From: Anaerolineales bacterium UBA5195
Lineage (GTDB): Bacteria > Chloroflexota > Anaerolineae > Anaerolineales > Villigracilaceae
Length of the DNA stretch: 64,000 nt
Direction of reading: 5' to 3'
Assembly (NCBI GenBank): GCA_002412925.1
Contig: DHVZ01000077.1
Location: 124,001-188,000 of the forward strand
The position numbers and the translations under genes are program-made. Positions within the stretch are counted from its first letter, which is position 1. Each line of letters begins with the position of its first letter. The notes under the pieces are model-generated. The model did no database searches. It was given only the letters and a program-made list of their open reading frames with translations, and had not been told where the DNA came from. This document shows, piece by piece, positions 41,947 through 51,205 of the stretch.

Positions 41947-43587
41947 ATGTTTAAGAAATCCCTGATTTTGAAATTCGTTATTCTTTTGACGATTGCGAGT
42001 CTGGCGCTCTCCGCCTGTGGCGGAGCCGGCGGGGGGACGACCGGCCAGTCAAAAGTTGCCACGTTGATTTTTACGCAAGAGCCGGACACGATGAATCCGC
42101 TCTATACCAATATGTTTTTTTCGAGCATCCTGCACCAGGTCTGGAACGTTTGGGCCTGGCAGTATGATGACCAAAATAAGCCCTACCCTGTCCTTGTCAA
42201 AGAAATTCCAACCGAGCAGAATGGCGGCATCTCTGCCGACGGGAAAACCCTGACCTTGAAACTGCGCGAAGATCTCACCTGGTCAGATGGGGAGAAACTG
42301 ACCTCGGCAGATTTCAAGTTTACTTACGAGATGTATGTCAGCCCCAAAAATGCCGTTGCCACTACTTATCCTTATGACCAGATTGCCAGCCTGGAAACGC
42401 CGGATGATTTCACTGTTGTCGTGAATTTTGAGTCGCCGTTTGCGCCCTGGCTGCAACTCTTTCATGGGATTTTGCCGGAGCATGTCTTGAAACCGGTTTT
42501 CGACAAAGATGGCAGCCTGGATACGGCCGTCTGGAACAAAGCGCCCACTGCCGGGATCGGGCCGTTCAAGTTTGATAAATGGGAATCTGGCTCGTACCTG
42601 CGCTTTGTGCGCAACGACAAGTATTTCGGCACCAAACCCGTTCTGGATGAGATTTTTGTCAAGATTGTCCCGGATGACGCCGCGCAGGTGGCTGCGCTCA
42701 AAGCCGGGGATGGCGACTTGGGAATCTTTATTTCCTACCCCGATCTGCCCGCCCTCGAAGAAGCCGGCCTCAGCATTCAGAATGTCCAATCCGGGTATCA
42801 TGAGGGCTGGTTTATCAGCCTGGGTGAGAAAGCCCACCCGGCCTTACAGGATGTGCGTGTGCGCCAGGCGCTGGTTTACGCTGTGGATCGCGAGAAAATT
42901 GCCAAGGATTTGCTGCTTGGCAGGACCAAGCCCGGCGCGACCCTCTGGGATAATTCGCCTTACGTCAACCCCGAGCTGAAACCCTACCCATTTGACCCGG
43001 AAAAAGCCAAAGCCTTGCTTGATGAGGCTGGCTGGAAGGATTCCAATGGCAACGGTACCCGCGACAAGGACGGCGTGGAACTTGTCCTGCGCTACGGGAC
43101 GACCACCAAGGAAGTTCGTCAAAATACCCAGGCCGTTGTTCAGCAGATGCTGGAAACTGTTGGAATCAAGGTGAATTTGACGAACTATGATTCGGACATC
43201 TTCTTTGCCAGCTACGCTGATCAAGGCCCGGCCTATACGGGCGAGTTGGACATCATGGAATGGTCGGATGTGACCCAATTCCCCGATCCGAACTTCACCT
43301 ATTTCCTCTGTTCTGAAATTCCCAGCGACGAATCGCCGCAGGGCGTGAATGCCCAGTATCTGTGTGACAAGGAACTGGATGGGCTTTTCCAACAGCAGGC
43401 AATTGAAGTGGATACGGCCGAACGGATCGCGACTTTCCACAAGATTACCAAGATCGTTTACGACCAGGTTTATTGGGTTAGCATGTGGCAGGACCCCGAT
43501 CTTTGGGCAGTCGGCAAGCGGCTGGGCAATGTCAAACTTTCGGGCGCAACGCCATTCTATAATATCGGCGAGTGGACTCTGAAATAA
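41947..43587 (+). CDS. ABC transporter substrate-binding lipoprotein, peptide/nickel family (SBP_bac_5)
   Basis: A 546-residue lipoprotein: signal peptide with lipobox LSACGG (Cys24), then the family-5 fold (TLIFTQEPDTMNPLYTNMFF; TLKLREDLTWSDGEKLTSAD; FKFTYEMYVSPKN; VRQALVYAVDREKIAKDLLL). Such proteins capture di- and oligopeptides, nickel chelates, opines or other zwitterions and pass them to DppBC-type permeases. All four partner genes follow. The ATG at 41947 has AGGAG; the longer frame lacks a signal peptide. Confidence 0.94.
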   Translation: MFKKSLILKFVILLTIASLALSACGGAGGGTTGQSKVATLIFTQEPDTMNPLYTNMFFSSILHQVWNVWAWQYDDQNKPYPVLVKEIPTEQNGGISADGKTLTLKLREDLTWSDGEKLTSADFKFTYEMYVSPKNAVATTYPYDQIASLETPDDFTVVVNFESPFAPWLQLFHGILPEHVLKPVFDKDGSLDTAVWNKAPTAGIGPFKFDKWESGSYLRFVRNDKYFGTKPVLDEIFVKIVPDDAAQVAALKAGDGDLGIFISYPDLPALEEAGLSIQNVQSGYHEGWFISLGEKAHPALQDVRVRQALVYAVDREKIAKDLLLGRTKPGATLWDNSPYVNPELKPYPFDPEKAKALLDEAGWKDSNGNGTRDKDGVELVLRYGTTTKEVRQNTQAVVQQMLETVGIKVNLTNYDSDIFFASYADQGPAYTGELDIMEWSDVTQFPDPNFTYFLCSEIPSDESPQGVNAQYLCDKELDGLFQQQAIEVDTAERIATFHKITKIVYDQVYWVSMWQDPDLWAVGKRLGNVKLSGATPFYNIGEWTLK

Positions 43588-43697
43588 ACCTGCCCAGGTA
43601 GCGCATCGCGTTACTCGTTCAAACCATATTTTCAGGCTATTGCAGGTCATTACCGGCCTGCAATAGCCGGTTATCCCGGCAGACGGAGAAACACAAG

Positions 43698-44729
43698 ATG
43701 CTCCGATATATCCTGAGACGCCTCTTGCAGGGCATCCCGCTCGTTTTTTTGGTTAGCGTAGTCTTGTTTGTGATGATGCAAAATATGGGCGACCCATTGG
43801 CAACCATGGGTGGGCGTTCGGTCACGCGTAAGGAAGACCGCGAACGCCTCTCGCGCCAGATGGGCTTTGACAAACCCATCCTGGTCCAGTATTTTTACTG
43901 GCTGGTGGGCAACGATTGGGCCAAAATCGACATGGATGGGGATGGTGTGGCCGAAAGTTACGGGGTGCGCAAGGGCGTCCTGCGCGGTGATTTTGGCATG
44001 TCGTTGGTGGCACGCCAGCCAGCCCTGGAGGTGATTCTTTCACGCTTGCCGAATACGCTGATCCTGATGGTAACCGCCGAAATCGTGGTCATTTTTGGCG
44101 CCCTGATTTTGGGCGTTTATTCTGCTTTGCGGCAATACTCCCTTCTTGATAACCTGGTGACAACGCTCTCGTTCATTGGCTATTCGATGCCGATTTTCTT
44201 TGTGGCCCTCAGCGTGATGTACATTTTTGCGGTTAACTTCAAACGCTGGGGTTTGCCGTACCTGCCCACAGTGGGGATGTTCGATCCGCGTGTGGGGCAA
44301 ACCCCCGGACAGGTCATCTGGCACATGATCCTGCCTGTCTTTACGATTGCGCTGACCAGTTTTTCGGCTTACAGCCGCTACATCCGCAGCACGATGCTCG
44401 AGGCCTTGGGACAGGATTACATCCGCACAGCGCGCGCCAAAGGTCTCCCAAAGCGCGAGATTGTCTTTATCCATGCCCTGAAAAATGCCTCCCTGCCGAT
44501 TGTGACCGTCATTGGCCTGGACTTGCCTTTCCTGTTGGGCGGCGCACTGGTCACAGAGCGGATTTTCGCCTGGCCGGGGATGGGGCGTTTGTTCATTGAC
44601 CATGTTTCCCGCGGCGATACGCCGGTGGTGATGGGAATTATGATGCTGATCGCCGTCGCTGTCGTTGTCTTTCAAATCCTGACCGATGTGGTCTATGCCT
44701 GGCTCGATCCGCGGATTCGCTACGATTAA
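43698..44729 (+). CDS. ABC transporter permease, DppB/OppB type
   Basis: A 343-residue inner-membrane permease with six helices. The N-terminus LRYILRRLLQGIPLVFLVSV and the coupling loop SRYIRSTMLEALGQDYIRTA RAKGLPKREI (EAA motif) mark the DppB family. An insert (NDWAKIDMDGDGVAESYGVR) faces the outside. It forms the channel with the DppC-type protein that starts 9 bases downstream. Confidence 0.94.
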   Translation: MLRYILRRLLQGIPLVFLVSVVLFVMMQNMGDPLATMGGRSVTRKEDRERLSRQMGFDKPILVQYFYWLVGNDWAKIDMDGDGVAESYGVRKGVLRGDFGMSLVARQPALEVILSRLPNTLILMVTAEIVVIFGALILGVYSALRQYSLLDNLVTTLSFIGYSMPIFFVALSVMYIFAVNFKRWGLPYLPTVGMFDPRVGQTPGQVIWHMILPVFTIALTSFSAYSRYIRSTMLEALGQDYIRTARAKGLPKREIVFIHALKNASLPIVTVIGLDLPFLLGGALVTERIFAWPGMGRLFIDHVSRGDTPVVMGIMMLIAVAVVVFQILTDVVYAWLDPRIRYD

Positions 44730-44738
44730 AGGGCTGCC

Positions 44739-45698
44739 ATGACTGATTCATCCCAAGCTCCTGCAGCAAACACTGCCAGCCTGGCCCTGGACGAACTCGA
44801 CGCCCCGCCGCTTTCGCTTTCCAAAATGGCCTGGCTGCGTTTCCGGCGGCATAAAATGGCCCTGGTCGGCGTCGGAATCCTGGTTGTTTTGATTTTGTAT
44901 TGTATCGGCGGTGCGTTTGTTTTCAGCGAAAAATACGCAAACTTCAACGATACCGGGATTGCCCTGCGGCCGCCTTCGATGGAACATCCCTTTGGCACCG
45001 ATACGATTGGGCGCGACATCCTAGCCCGTACCATTTACGGCGGCCAGATTTCACTGATGATTGGCCTGACGGCCGTTTTGCTCGAAGTCAGCTTGGGAAT
45101 TGTGATCGGCGCGTTGGCGGGCTATTTTGGCGGCTGGATTGACAACCTGCTGATGCGCTTTACCGAGGCAATCCTGATCATCCCGCAGATTTTCCTGCTT
45201 TTAGTGATGGCGAAGTTTTTTGCCGGGGATATTCCAAACCTCTCGTTTCTGGGGCGCGAGTTCAGCGGGAGCGTGGTTGTGATTGTGGTCATCATCGGGC
45301 TGACCTCCTGGCCTTACCTGGCGCGCATTGTTCGGGCGGAATTTCTCTCGATCAAGGAAAATGAGTTTGTGCTTGCGGCGCGCGCCACAGGGACTTCAAC
45401 CCCTGAGATCATTTTCTTGCACATCCTCCCGAACTGCGTCGCCCCGATTGTGGTTTCGGCCACACTTGGCGTCGCCAACGCGATCACGCTCGAAGCCTAC
45501 ATCAGTTTCCTGGGTTTGGGCGTTCAGCCGCCAACCGCCACCTGGGGCAATATGCTCGAGGGCGCCTACAACTATATCGAAACTGCCTACTGGCTCTGGT
45601 TATTCCCCGGTTTGCTGATCCTGTTCATCGTCCTGGCGATCAACTTTGTCGGCGATGGCTTGCGCGATGCTCTTGATCCGCGCAGCCGGACAGTCTGA
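44739..45698 (+). CDS. ABC transporter permease, DppC/OppC type
   Basis: A 319-residue permease: N-terminal OppC segment (LSKMAWLRFRRHKMALVGVG), HPFGTDTIGRDILARTIYGG, EAA loop EFLSIKENEFVLAARATGTS, and GVQPPTATWGNMLEGAYNYI near the end. Six membrane helices expected. It pairs with the DppB-type permease. Confidence 0.94.
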   Translation: MTDSSQAPAANTASLALDELDAPPLSLSKMAWLRFRRHKMALVGVGILVVLILYCIGGAFVFSEKYANFNDTGIALRPPSMEHPFGTDTIGRDILARTIYGGQISLMIGLTAVLLEVSLGIVIGALAGYFGGWIDNLLMRFTEAILIIPQIFLLLVMAKFFAGDIPNLSFLGREFSGSVVVIVVIIGLTSWPYLARIVRAEFLSIKENEFVLAARATGTSTPEIIFLHILPNCVAPIVVSATLGVANAITLEAYISFLGLGVQPPTATWGNMLEGAYNYIETAYWLWLFPGLLILFIVLAINFVGDGLRDALDPRSRTV

Positions 45699-45705
45699 GG
45701 CTGCC

Positions 45706-46698
45706 ATGACAAAAAACCTGCTCGAAGTGCGTGACCTGAAAACCCGCTTTCATACCCCCGAAGGCATCGTCCATGCGGTCAATGGTGTTTCGTTTGACTT
45801 GCCTGAAGGCAGCACCCTGGCCGTTGTTGGCGAGAGCGGCTGCGGGAAGTCAGTGACGATGCTCTCCATCCTGCGGCTGATTCCCGTTCCACCGGGAGAA
45901 ATTGCCAGCGGCGCAGTCTTCTATCGCGGACAGGATTTGTTCAAACTAAGCGATACTGAAATGGAGATGAACATCCGCGGCCAGGCGATTGCGATGATTT
46001 TCCAAGACCCGATGACTTCGCTCAACCCGGTGCTGACGATTGGCCGCCAGTTGACCGAGCCGCTTCGGGTTCATCTTGGAATGGGCAAGGAACAGGCCAA
46101 CCGGCGCGCCCTCGAACTGCTTGAAATGGTTGGCATCCCCAACACCGGCAACCGGCTGGAAAGTTATCCACACCAGTTTTCGGGCGGGATGCGCCAGCGG
46201 GTGATGATTGCAATGGCGCTGGCCTGTAACCCGAGCCTTCTGATTGCGGATGAGCCGACTACTGCCCTGGATGTCACCATTCAGGCGCAAATCATCGAAC
46301 TGGTCGAAGACCTCCGCTGCGAGATTGGCCTGTCGATTATCTGGATCACCCACGATTTGGGCGTGGTGGCCGGGATGGCCGACCGGGTGATTGTCATGTA
46401 TGCGGGTTATATCGTCGAAGAAGCCGGGGTCGAGGCGCTTTACGAAGACCCCTGCCATCCGTACACACTTGCTTTGCTGGCGGCCCTGCCGCGCGTGGAT
46501 CGCCGCCGTGACAAAAAACTAAAATCCATTCCCGGCGCGCCGCCCAACCTGTTGATTGAGCCCAAGGGCTGTCCGTTTGCGCCACGTTGCGAATACGTTC
46601 AGGAATGCTGTCATCGGGAAAACCCGGCGCTGACCTCTATTGCCCCCGGCCATCAAATTGCCTGCTGGGTCGATTCCAAAACCGGAGCCTTGCGATGA
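45706..46698 (+). CDS. ABC transporter ATPase, DppD/OppD type
   Basis: A 330-residue ATPase: Walker A GESGCGKSV (~40), Q-loop IFQDPMTSLNPVLTIG, signature FSGGMRQR, Walker B LLIADEPTTALDVT and the oligopeptide-specific C-terminal region with cysteines (GCPFAPRCEYVQECC), which in this family binds an Fe-S cluster. The start at 45706 follows the permease stop by 8 bases; its own stop overlaps the DppF start (ATGA). Confidence 0.94.
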   Translation: MTKNLLEVRDLKTRFHTPEGIVHAVNGVSFDLPEGSTLAVVGESGCGKSVTMLSILRLIPVPPGEIASGAVFYRGQDLFKLSDTEMEMNIRGQAIAMIFQDPMTSLNPVLTIGRQLTEPLRVHLGMGKEQANRRALELLEMVGIPNTGNRLESYPHQFSGGMRQRVMIAMALACNPSLLIADEPTTALDVTIQAQIIELVEDLRCEIGLSIIWITHDLGVVAGMADRVIVMYAGYIVEEAGVEALYEDPCHPYTLALLAALPRVDRRRDKKLKSIPGAPPNLLIEPKGCPFAPRCEYVQECCHRENPALTSIAPGHQIACWVDSKTGALR

Positions 46699-47699
46699 GC
46701 GTCAACGAAGCCTCCCTTGTGGATCATAAAGCCCTGGTTAAAGTCGAAAACCTGACCAAGCATTTTCCTGTCACGCGCGGCTTGATTCTGGAACGCAAGA
46801 TTGGCCTGGTGCGAGCGGTGGATGGCATCTCGTTTGAAATCCAGCGCGGCGAGACTCTCGGCCTGGTCGGTGAAAGCGGCTGCGGAAAAACGACCGCCGG
46901 GCGGACCTTGTTGGGGTTGTACCCGGCCACCAGTGGCGAGGTTTTCATCGACAACCAGGATCTGCGTCATGCCCGGGGCGCGGAGCTGATGGCCCTGCGC
47001 CGCAAGGCCCAGATTATTTTCCAGGATCCTTACGCCTCGCTCAACCCGCGCTGGACAGTCAATTCCATTATTGCCGAGCCGCTCCGCGTTCATCGCCTGC
47101 TGCCCAACGAAAAGGAGCGCACGGCGCGGGTCAGGGAATTACTTCAACTGGTGGGATTAAGCCCCTCGCACCTGAATCGTTTCCCGCATGAATTTTCAGG
47201 TGGGCAGCGCCAGCGGATTGGCATCGCCCGCGCCCTGGCCTCGAACCCGCTCTTTGTGGTCTGCGATGAGCCGATTTCTGCCCTGGATGTTTCGATCCAG
47301 GCTCAGGTGGTCAACCTGCTCGAAGATTTGCAGGATCGCCTCGGGCTGACCTACCTGTTCATCGCCCACGACCTGAGCATGGTGCGCCATATCTGCGACC
47401 GGGTGGCGGTCATGTATCTCGGCGTGATCGTCGAACTGGCCGACCGGGATGAACTCTACGAGAACCCGCTGCATCCCTATTCCCTGGCCCTGCTTTCAGC
47501 AGTTCCAATTCCCGACCCCCACAAGGACCGGGCGCGCAAACGGACGGTTTTGAAGGGCGAAATCCCCAGCCCGCTCAACCCACCCTCCGGCTGTCGTTTC
47601 CATCCGCGCTGCCCGCTGGCCGACCAGCAATGCAGCGCCGAAACACCCACGTGGCGCGAGGCGGGCCCCGGGCATTGGGTTGCCTGCCATCATATTTAA
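46695..47699 (+). CDS. ABC transporter ATPase, DppF/OppF type
   Basis: A 334-residue ATPase with Walker A GESGCGKTT, IFQDPYASLNPRWTV, signature FSGGQRQR, Walker B LFVVCDEPISALDVS and the C-terminal GCRFHPRCPLADQQC cluster region. It begins inside the DppD stop (ATGA overlap), so the two ATPases are co-translated as a heterodimer. This completes the importer. Confidence 0.94.
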   Translation: MSVNEASLVDHKALVKVENLTKHFPVTRGLILERKIGLVRAVDGISFEIQRGETLGLVGESGCGKTTAGRTLLGLYPATSGEVFIDNQDLRHARGAELMALRRKAQIIFQDPYASLNPRWTVNSIIAEPLRVHRLLPNEKERTARVRELLQLVGLSPSHLNRFPHEFSGGQRQRIGIARALASNPLFVVCDEPISALDVSIQAQVVNLLEDLQDRLGLTYLFIAHDLSMVRHICDRVAVMYLGVIVELADRDELYENPLHPYSLALLSAVPIPDPHKDRARKRTVLKGEIPSPLNPPSGCRFHPRCPLADQQCSAETPTWREAGPGHWVACHHI

Positions 47700-47831
47700 C
47701 AAACGTGGGTGCCTCGCGCCAGCCGTATAGGGGAATTCCCTTGGACGGAGAGCGCTTTTGCTGGAAACCACCCCCTTTGGGTTGGTGCGATGCACTCATT
47801 ATTGGAATGCGAGCCATGAACGAGTCGAGCG

Positions 47832-49682
47832 ATGATCAACCTGGAGCGCCTGCTCCGCGTCCCGCGCGTGGAAGCCGAGATTGGCTTCGGGCTAGCGCCG
47901 GGCGGAGCAATAGTCGCCTTTTCCTGGAATTTGACCGGGCGATGGGAGCTTTATACTTGTCCCATCACCGGTTCGACTGCCCCGCAGCCTGTGTTGCCGG
48001 GGCCGGGCAGCCGCTTTAATCCGCAGTTTTCCCCTGTTAACCCCAAAATTCTCGCCTGTGTCGCCGATTTTGATGGCGGTGAGAGCTATCATTTGCTCCT
48101 GCTCAACCTGGTCAACGGTGAGACCGTCGATCTGACTCCAGGTGATGTTCTCCAGCCTAGTTTTGCCTGGTCACCAGACGGTAAACAGATTGCTTTCATC
48201 TCCAACCGTTCCGGCTGCTTCAGCGTTTACTGCCTCGACCTGGAAAACCACCGCGAAGACCTGGTCTGCACCCGCGGCCAGCCTGCCTGTGAGGTGACCT
48301 GGTCACCGGATGGCCGCTGGCTGGCCGTCACCGCCGAAACCGGCGGCTCGGATTTTGGGATTTCCTTATTGGAGTTCAAGGTCTCCCGATCTGGGACCTT
48401 CGAAAATCGGGAGATTTTCGACTCCCTGCTGAACGCCAAAGACCCCGCCTGGTCGCCGGACAGCCAAAAACTGGCTTTCTCGGCTACACTCGATGAGTTC
48501 GCGCAAATCGGCGTTTTTGACTTGGTTTCGCGCCAGCTTGATTGGTTGACGGCTGGCGCTGGTGATAAAACCTCCCCGGCTTGGGATCCCAAAGGGAAAA
48601 GGCTGGTTTATCTCCATAGCTCTGGCGTGTCGAACCGACTGGCCGTTTGCGCCTCGCGCCGAAGAATTGGAGGCAAACCAGTAAATTGGGATGACTCCGG
48701 CGCTGGATCAACTTCCGTAAAACCTGGCGCTTCTCACTACTCTATCGCTCCCGGAATACACCAGCGTCCGCGCTTCACCTCTGATGAACAGAGCCTTCTC
48801 TTCCTGTTTGAAAATCCCCAAAACCCGCCCGATCTATGGCAGCTTTCCCTTGTAACCGGGGCATTTACTCAACTGACTCGCTCACTCCCGGCTGGAATTG
48901 ACCAAAACGACCTGCCGTTGCCGGTCGAAATTCTTTACCCTGCTCTCGAGGATGGCCTCCAGGTACCTGCGCTTTTGCACCGGCCTGAAAATCTTCCCGC
49001 CCCGGCGGTTGTCAACCTGCACGGCGGCCCGAATTGGCACTACTCGCTGGATTGGAATCCCTTCATGAGCCATCTTGCCAGCCGCGGCTGGGTGGTGCTG
49101 GCCCCCAATTATCGCGGCTCCACTGGCTATGGCCGCGCCTGGCAGGCCGCCAGCCGCTACGATCTGGGTGGTTGCGATGCCCGAGATGTGGCGGCTGGCG
49201 CAGAATATCTCCTCAGTGCAGGGTTGGCCGAGCCCGGGCGGATTGTCATCACCGGGCGCAGTCATGGCGGCTACCTGGCGATGACTTGCCTGACGCAGTA
49301 TCCTGATCTTTGGGTAGCGGGTTCCGGGGAGGTTCCGTTTTTCGATTGGTTTAGCTCCCATGCCGCCTCGCGCACCGATTTGCAGCACTGGAATATCGAA
49401 AACATGGGCAACCCGCTCGAAAACGAAGCTCTCTGGCATGAACGTTCCCCATATTTTTATCTCGACCGGGTGGCGGCGCCGGTTCAAATCATTTGCGGCG
49501 GCCTCGATCCGCGCTGCCCGGCGGTTGATTCGATTGCGGCGCACGACAAGTTGCTCTCGCTCGGCAAAACGGTAGATTTTCTGCTCTATCCTGACGAGGG
49601 ACACGTTTTTCTGAAAATGGAAAACATCCTCGAGGCCGAAAACCGCCGGGTTGAATTCCTCGCGCGGTATCTACAATCCTGA
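47832..49682 (+). CDS. S9-family peptidase 2 (acylaminoacyl-peptidase-like)
   Basis: A 616-residue paralogue of the peptidase at 37381: TolB-like propeller (FAWSPDGKQIAFISNRSG; LAWSPDSQKLAF-type blades) to ~350, then the hydrolase domain with nucleophile ITGRSHGGYLAM (G-R-S-H-G), acid near GGLDPRCPAVDS and base His in YPDEGHVFLKME. No signal peptide. Placed right after the importer, it probably hydrolyses the imported peptide or amide. The stop codon lies in a GAGCGGAGCGCGGTCGAAGG intergenic repeat fragment. Confidence 0.9.
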   Translation: MINLERLLRVPRVEAEIGFGLAPGGAIVAFSWNLTGRWELYTCPITGSTAPQPVLPGPGSRFNPQFSPVNPKILACVADFDGGESYHLLLLNLVNGETVDLTPGDVLQPSFAWSPDGKQIAFISNRSGCFSVYCLDLENHREDLVCTRGQPACEVTWSPDGRWLAVTAETGGSDFGISLLEFKVSRSGTFENREIFDSLLNAKDPAWSPDSQKLAFSATLDEFAQIGVFDLVSRQLDWLTAGAGDKTSPAWDPKGKRLVYLHSSGVSNRLAVCASRRRIGGKPVNWDDSGAGSTSVKPGASHYSIAPGIHQRPRFTSDEQSLLFLFENPQNPPDLWQLSLVTGAFTQLTRSLPAGIDQNDLPLPVEILYPALEDGLQVPALLHRPENLPAPAVVNLHGGPNWHYSLDWNPFMSHLASRGWVVLAPNYRGSTGYGRAWQAASRYDLGGCDARDVAAGAEYLLSAGLAEPGRIVITGRSHGGYLAMTCLTQYPDLWVAGSGEVPFFDWFSSHAASRTDLQHWNIENMGNPLENEALWHERSPYFYLDRVAAPVQIICGGLDPRCPAVDSIAAHDKLLSLGKTVDFLLYPDEGHVFLKMENILEAENRRVEFLARYLQS

Positions 49683-49746
49683 GCGGAGCGCGGTCGAAGG
49701 ACGTAGATAAAAAATTGTGAAATTCGATGTCCAAAAAGGAGTCACG

Positions 49747-51162
49747 ATGCCGTCATTTGCCTTTCTTTCCCCCAACGAAGTCGAAGCCATCCACCAGGCC
49801 ACCCTGCGGATTTTGAACGAGGTGGGCATCACCCTTAACCATACCGGTGGCCGCCAGGTACTGACTGAGGCTGGGGCGCGGTTCGAAAACGAGCGGGTGC
49901 TGATTCCCCCAGAGTTGGTGGAAAAATGCCTTGGGCTGTGTCCCAAAACTGTCAGCGTCCGTGGGCGCGGGGGATCGGTCAAAACCCTGGGTGACGGGAA
50001 TCTTTACTTCCACAACCTGGGCGGCGCGCGGGATATTTACGATTACGCCAGCGGCGAAAAACGCCTGGCCGGGCTGCAGGATGTCCGCGACGCGACCCGC
50101 CTGCTGGATGCGCTCGAAAATTGCCACACGATTACCCCGTTTTTTACGCCCAGCGATGTCCCTGGCGAATTGATGTCCCTTGCCATGTATCGCCATGCCA
50201 TGCCTTGCACCACCAAACCCTTGCATGGGCCGGGTGTCCAGTACCCAGGCGAGGTCAAATTTGTCCTTGAAATGGCGGCTGTGCTGGGTGCGCCCTCTGA
50301 AGTGCTGACCCTGGCGGTCTCGCCGGTCAGCCCATTGACCCTTCCTGACCATGAAGTTGCGGCGATCATTGAGCTGGCTCGCGCCGGGATTGCTTTTGGC
50401 CCGCTGCCCTGTCCGACCGCCGGGACGACGGCTCCGCTCTCGCTTGCGGGCGCGATTGCCCAGCAAAATGCCGAAGTGCTGGCTCCGCTGGTGCTGGCGC
50501 AGTTGGTGCATCCCGGCCTGCCCGTCTTTTACTGTGGACGGCTGGCGATGATGGAGCCGCGGACGGGGATTTCGGTCTGGGGCGGGGTGGAACTGGCGCT
50601 GGCCTCCGCCGGGACGGTGCAGGTAGGTCACCATTACGGACTGCCGGTCAATGTTTACGGCTTTTCAACCAACGCCCATACACTGGACATCCAGGATGGT
50701 TTTGAGCGCGGCTTGAATGCCGCCATCCCTGCCCTGGCTGGAGCGGATGAGCTTTCAGGAATTGGCGAGATGGAAGCGGGGGTCTCCGGTTCTTTTGCCC
50801 AGATGGTGGCCGATAACGAGTTCGCCTCGTCGGTGTTGCGGCTGCGGCGCGGCTTCGCTGTCGATGCCGAAGCATTGGCAGTGGAAGTGATCGCTGCGGT
50901 CATGAATGGCACGCACAACTTCCTCGGTCAGAAACACACCATGAAGTATCTTAAAGCAGGAGAGGTCTTGATGACCAAACTGGCCGAACGCGCCACCTGG
51001 GAACAATGGGAAGCTGGCGGCAAGCAAAACCTGGCCGAACGCGCCCAGTCCGAAGCCGCGAGAATCTTGCGTGACCACCAGGTGGAACCATTAACGGATG
51101 CGCAGGAGAAAGAACTCGACCGGCTTATGGCGGCGGCCGAGAAGGAATTGGTGAAAAATTAG
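49747..51162 (+). CDS. MttB-superfamily methyltransferase 2 (non-pyrrolysine)
   Basis: A 471-residue MttB-type TIM barrel: FLSPNEVEAIHQATLRILNE, GARDIYDYASGEKRLAGLQD, FGPLPCPTAGTTAPLSLAGA, SVWGGVELALASAGTVQVGH and FLGQKHTMKYLKAGEVLMTK. No in-frame TAG. It differs clearly from MttB 1 in the substrate-side loops, suggesting a different methylated compound. AAAAGGAG precedes the ATG at 49747. It lies between the second S9 peptidase and the M20 amidohydrolase. Confidence 0.92.
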   Translation: MPSFAFLSPNEVEAIHQATLRILNEVGITLNHTGGRQVLTEAGARFENERVLIPPELVEKCLGLCPKTVSVRGRGGSVKTLGDGNLYFHNLGGARDIYDYASGEKRLAGLQDVRDATRLLDALENCHTITPFFTPSDVPGELMSLAMYRHAMPCTTKPLHGPGVQYPGEVKFVLEMAAVLGAPSEVLTLAVSPVSPLTLPDHEVAAIIELARAGIAFGPLPCPTAGTTAPLSLAGAIAQQNAEVLAPLVLAQLVHPGLPVFYCGRLAMMEPRTGISVWGGVELALASAGTVQVGHHYGLPVNVYGFSTNAHTLDIQDGFERGLNAAIPALAGADELSGIGEMEAGVSGSFAQMVADNEFASSVLRLRRGFAVDAEALAVEVIAAVMNGTHNFLGQKHTMKYLKAGEVLMTKLAERATWEQWEAGGKQNLAERAQSEAARILRDHQVEPLTDAQEKELDRLMAAAEKELVKN

Positions 51163-51205
51163 CGCGTGGTGCGAAAAACGCGGCACGCAACACGAAAGGA
51201 TGCTG

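Noticed and set aside
49753..50634. Reverse 293-codon frame
   Set aside because: Antisense shadow of MttB gene 2 with low-complexity, Arg/Gln-rich translation.
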